64,000 nt of DNA. It comes from Isochrysis galbana. Lineage: Eukaryota > Haptophyta > Isochrysidales > Isochrysidaceae. Below the pieces are notes generated by a model that ran no database searches, had not been told where the DNA came from, and was given only the letters and a program-made list of their open reading frames with translations. Below are positions 61,904-64,000 of the stretch, piece by piece (position 1 is the stretch's first letter; each line of letters starts with the position of its first letter). Both the position numbers and the translations under genes were made by a program. The DNA lies in NCBI GenBank assembly GCA_018136815.1, contig CM030931.1, positions 726,511 through 790,510 on the forward strand, written 5' to 3'.

Positions 61904-64000
61904 ATGGGGGCGCCCCTGCTGCTGCCGGTCGGGTCGACTCTGCCGCTGCTGGCAGCGGCGCTGGGGACGCGCCGGCCGGTGCTGGAGCGGCCCAACCTAG
62001 TCCTCTTTTTCGTGGACGACCTCGGCTACGGGGATGTCGGCTTCAACGGCCACCCGAGCAGCTCGACGCCCCAGATTGACAGGCTGGCAGCCGAGGGCAA
62101 GGTGTTATCCTCGTGGTATTCTGCGTGCCCGGTCTGCTCGTGCTCGCGCGCCTCGCTGCTGACGGGACGACAGTGGCCACGCATGGGCATACCTGGAGTC
62201 TTCAGCCCCGTGACCGACAGCGGCCTGCCGCTCAACGAGACGACGCTTGCCTCGGAGCTCCAGCAGGGAGGATATGCCACCGGGATCGTGGGTAAGGCGC
62301 ACGGATGGGGCATAAGAGGCTGCACTGTCGCATGTGTGTCCGCGCCCTTGGAGAGCTCTCCTGCACGGATGCCACTTGGACCGCGCGGGCATAGGTTGTT
62401 TCAACATTCGTTCCTCCGCTGCAATGGAATGCCCAGGGAAATGGCACTTAGGACAGCGTTCAGCCTACCTACCAGCAGCACGAGGCTTCAACGAGTACCT
62501 CGGGATACCCTACTCGGACGACATGGGGAAAGGTCGTAGAACACCTTGCATGGGCAATGAGGTCCACGGTGAGCGCAACCCGTCGGCACAGACGCTGGCC
62601 AATTGAGAGTCTGCATGGCTGCTCGACTTTCCACGGTCGGCTCTTAAACTTCCTCGTGATAGAGAGCATTTCCCTCATCGTAACAGGTCCTGACCCAGCC
62701 TCGATGTATGCGGAGGCCAAATTTTCGTCTGCCTCTGCAAGCCTGAAGGCCCTTGCTCCTTATCTCGAGGCCGGTCTTACACCAGAGCCAACGAGCGCAG
62801 AGCTATCCGACCCGGCAGGCAAGCATCTGCCACTAGTGTTACAAAAGGCAGGGAGAACGGCCGTGGTGGAGCAGCCGGTCGACCTAACCACTGTGGGCGC
62901 GAAATATGCCGCGTTTTCTGAGGTGAGGCACATGACCTTGGCTAAAGTCGTGGCGAGAGTGGTCCACTGAACCATCTTGACGCTTGATACTACTTGATAC
63001 TACTCCACTTCAAACATGCACATAGACGCAAATCCCCCATGCCTCCAAACCTTCACTCGTGCCTACATAGACATTTGTCAAGGAGCACGCGGAGCAGCCC
63101 TTTTTTCTGTATGTGCCATTTTCTCATGTTCACACGACAGAGTCCAATCAGCCCCACGAACAGTACTGCGGTTGTTCATTTGAAAACACAACACGCCGTG
63201 GTGCCTTCGGAGATGCTCTCGCAGAGGCAGATGCCATCATCTCAAGAATTGTTGCCGCCGTTGACGCGGCCGGTGTCCGCGAAAACACTTTGTTCCTCTT
63301 CACAGGTGGTAGTCCGCACGCCATTCCTCTTCCCTGTCGCGTCGCGCACCAGCATTTTCACGTGACGTTGGCGCCTTCGCCTCGGACTAGGGCCGATGAC
63401 CTTTCCTTGAATTTTCCTTGAGGCGTTGCCTCGGAGGCGTGATAGTATTGCTCCGATCGAGCCTGTCGTCACCTCTAACTCCGTGTGCTGCGCTCTCGTC
63501 ACGCTCGGTAGGCGACAATGGACCGTGGCTAGTCAAAGGAAATTCTGGCGGCTCACCGGGTTTGTTTACGGCAACTTATTCAGGATACTGGAACGTGGGC
63601 AAAGGCTCGACCTGGGAAGGTGGTATTCGTGAGGCCGGCTTTGCGCATTGGCGTGGCGTGATCCCGCCCTTCTCTCGGTCCGCGGAGATCGTCTCATCGA
63701 TGGATGTTTTCCCTACCGCGTTAGAGCTGGCAGGATTACCTCTACCCTCGGGTCGTCCCATTGATGGTCGCTCATTCAGAGATGTGATAATGAACTCTGA
63801 GGGGAAATCGCGGCACAAGGTGAGACCGCCACGCACTCATACGACGCCATGCGCGTCTTCAAATATCCTGGGTCGAGAGGCAACAGAGACGATCGGCTAC
63901 AATTGGGACCGTAGGATCGATGCTAGTCGCAGTATCGCCGTGCAAGCCCGCTCGAGCATTCGAGAGCGCCCTCATTTGCGCTCTCGTTGGCGCCCTCATT
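61904..64000 (+). CDS. Arylsulfatase (sulfatase family), five exons seen, 3' end outside window
   Basis: Removes sulfate from sulfate esters, probably in the secretory route or outside the cell. Exons: 61904-62291, 62437-62568, 62687-62922, 63071-63305, 63512-63819, with GT-AG introns and matching phases; more must follow. The N-terminus ([20 protein letters not shown]) is a signal peptide. Next come [20 protein letters not shown] with the metal-binding DD, and the active site [13 protein letters not shown]. Then [12 protein letters not shown] (across an intron), [41 protein letters not shown] and [18 protein letters not shown]. The site reads C-S-C-S-R where the family has C-x-P-S-R; the cysteine to be oxidised to formylglycine is present but the Pro is Cys. 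The start at 61904 was chosen for the signal peptide. Confidence 0.88.

Overview
The window is nuclear DNA of a unicellular eukaryote, most probably an alga. The reasons are: protein-coding genes broken by short GT-AG introns (about 54 to 210 bp) that restore conserved protein motifs when removed; GC-rich coding sequence; close spacing of some genes; many interspersed repeats; and remnants of the virus and transposon types known from algal genomes (a polinton-like element, a polinton-like capsid fragment, a nucleocytoplasmic large DNA virus-type protein). A haptophyte or another chromist alga would fit, but nothing here fixes the lineage.

Host genes I can read: a PUB-domain protein (0.7-1.3 kb, minus); a six-exon organellar-type FolD methylene-tetrahydrofolate dehydrogenase/cyclohydrolase (16.5-18.6, minus), divergent from a membrane RING protein (19.4-20.35, plus); a three-exon Tudor-like/TPR co-chaperone (23.5-25.5, plus); a JMJD4-like JmjC protein whose metal ligands look replaced (31.1-33.4, minus), 90 bp downstream of a four-repeat MYB gene (33.5-35.3, minus); lipoyl synthase (37.1-38.2, plus); an EFM5/EEF1AKMT1-type methyltransferase (40.6-41.4, minus); a glutaredoxin-DUF547 fusion (44.2-45.6, minus); a long Ala/Arg-rich helical protein (48.7-50.7, plus); an epoxide hydrolase-like alpha/beta hydrolase (53.4-54.3, plus); and a multi-exon arylsulfatase that runs off the right edge (61.9-64.0, plus).

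Mobile and viral DNA makes up much of the rest. A Ty3/gypsy chromovirus family has left four damaged pieces (5.3-7.4, 14.0-15.9, 20.9-22.7, 59.3-60.7 kb). Inside the LTR shared by the first two sits a 6.65-kb linear element (7383-14031) with long terminal inverted repeats. It carries a GIY-YIG nuclease, an SSB-like protein, a DUF5754-like small protein, a hydrophobic protein and a 1079-residue protein that joins a TV-Pol-type polymerase module to the exonuclease domain of a protein-primed family B polymerase and stops where the B-family palm should begin. It has no capsid, ATPase or integrase gene. This is the strongest candidate for something undescribed. A separate broken polinton-like major capsid gene lies at 60.7-61.5 kb, and a viral island (an NCLDV-type protein and a membrane-anchored triple Cys-knot-like protein, with inverted repeats) lies at 55.5-57.3 kb.

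Other repeats, named here R1 to R7: R1, five dispersed copies with a partly conserved reading frame; R2, three copies; R3, a transposon-like family with a shared 15-bp terminal motif and a two-exon gene of 772 codons; R5, two short copies; R6, MITE-like elements with TIR GTGAAACAC; R7, MITEs with TIR GGRRATAC; plus tandem and palindromic repeats near 1.8, 15.5 and 52.4-52.9 kb. The gypsy family has no R number. Exon joins were inferred by eye from splice sites, reading phase and conserved motifs, and no similarity search was run.
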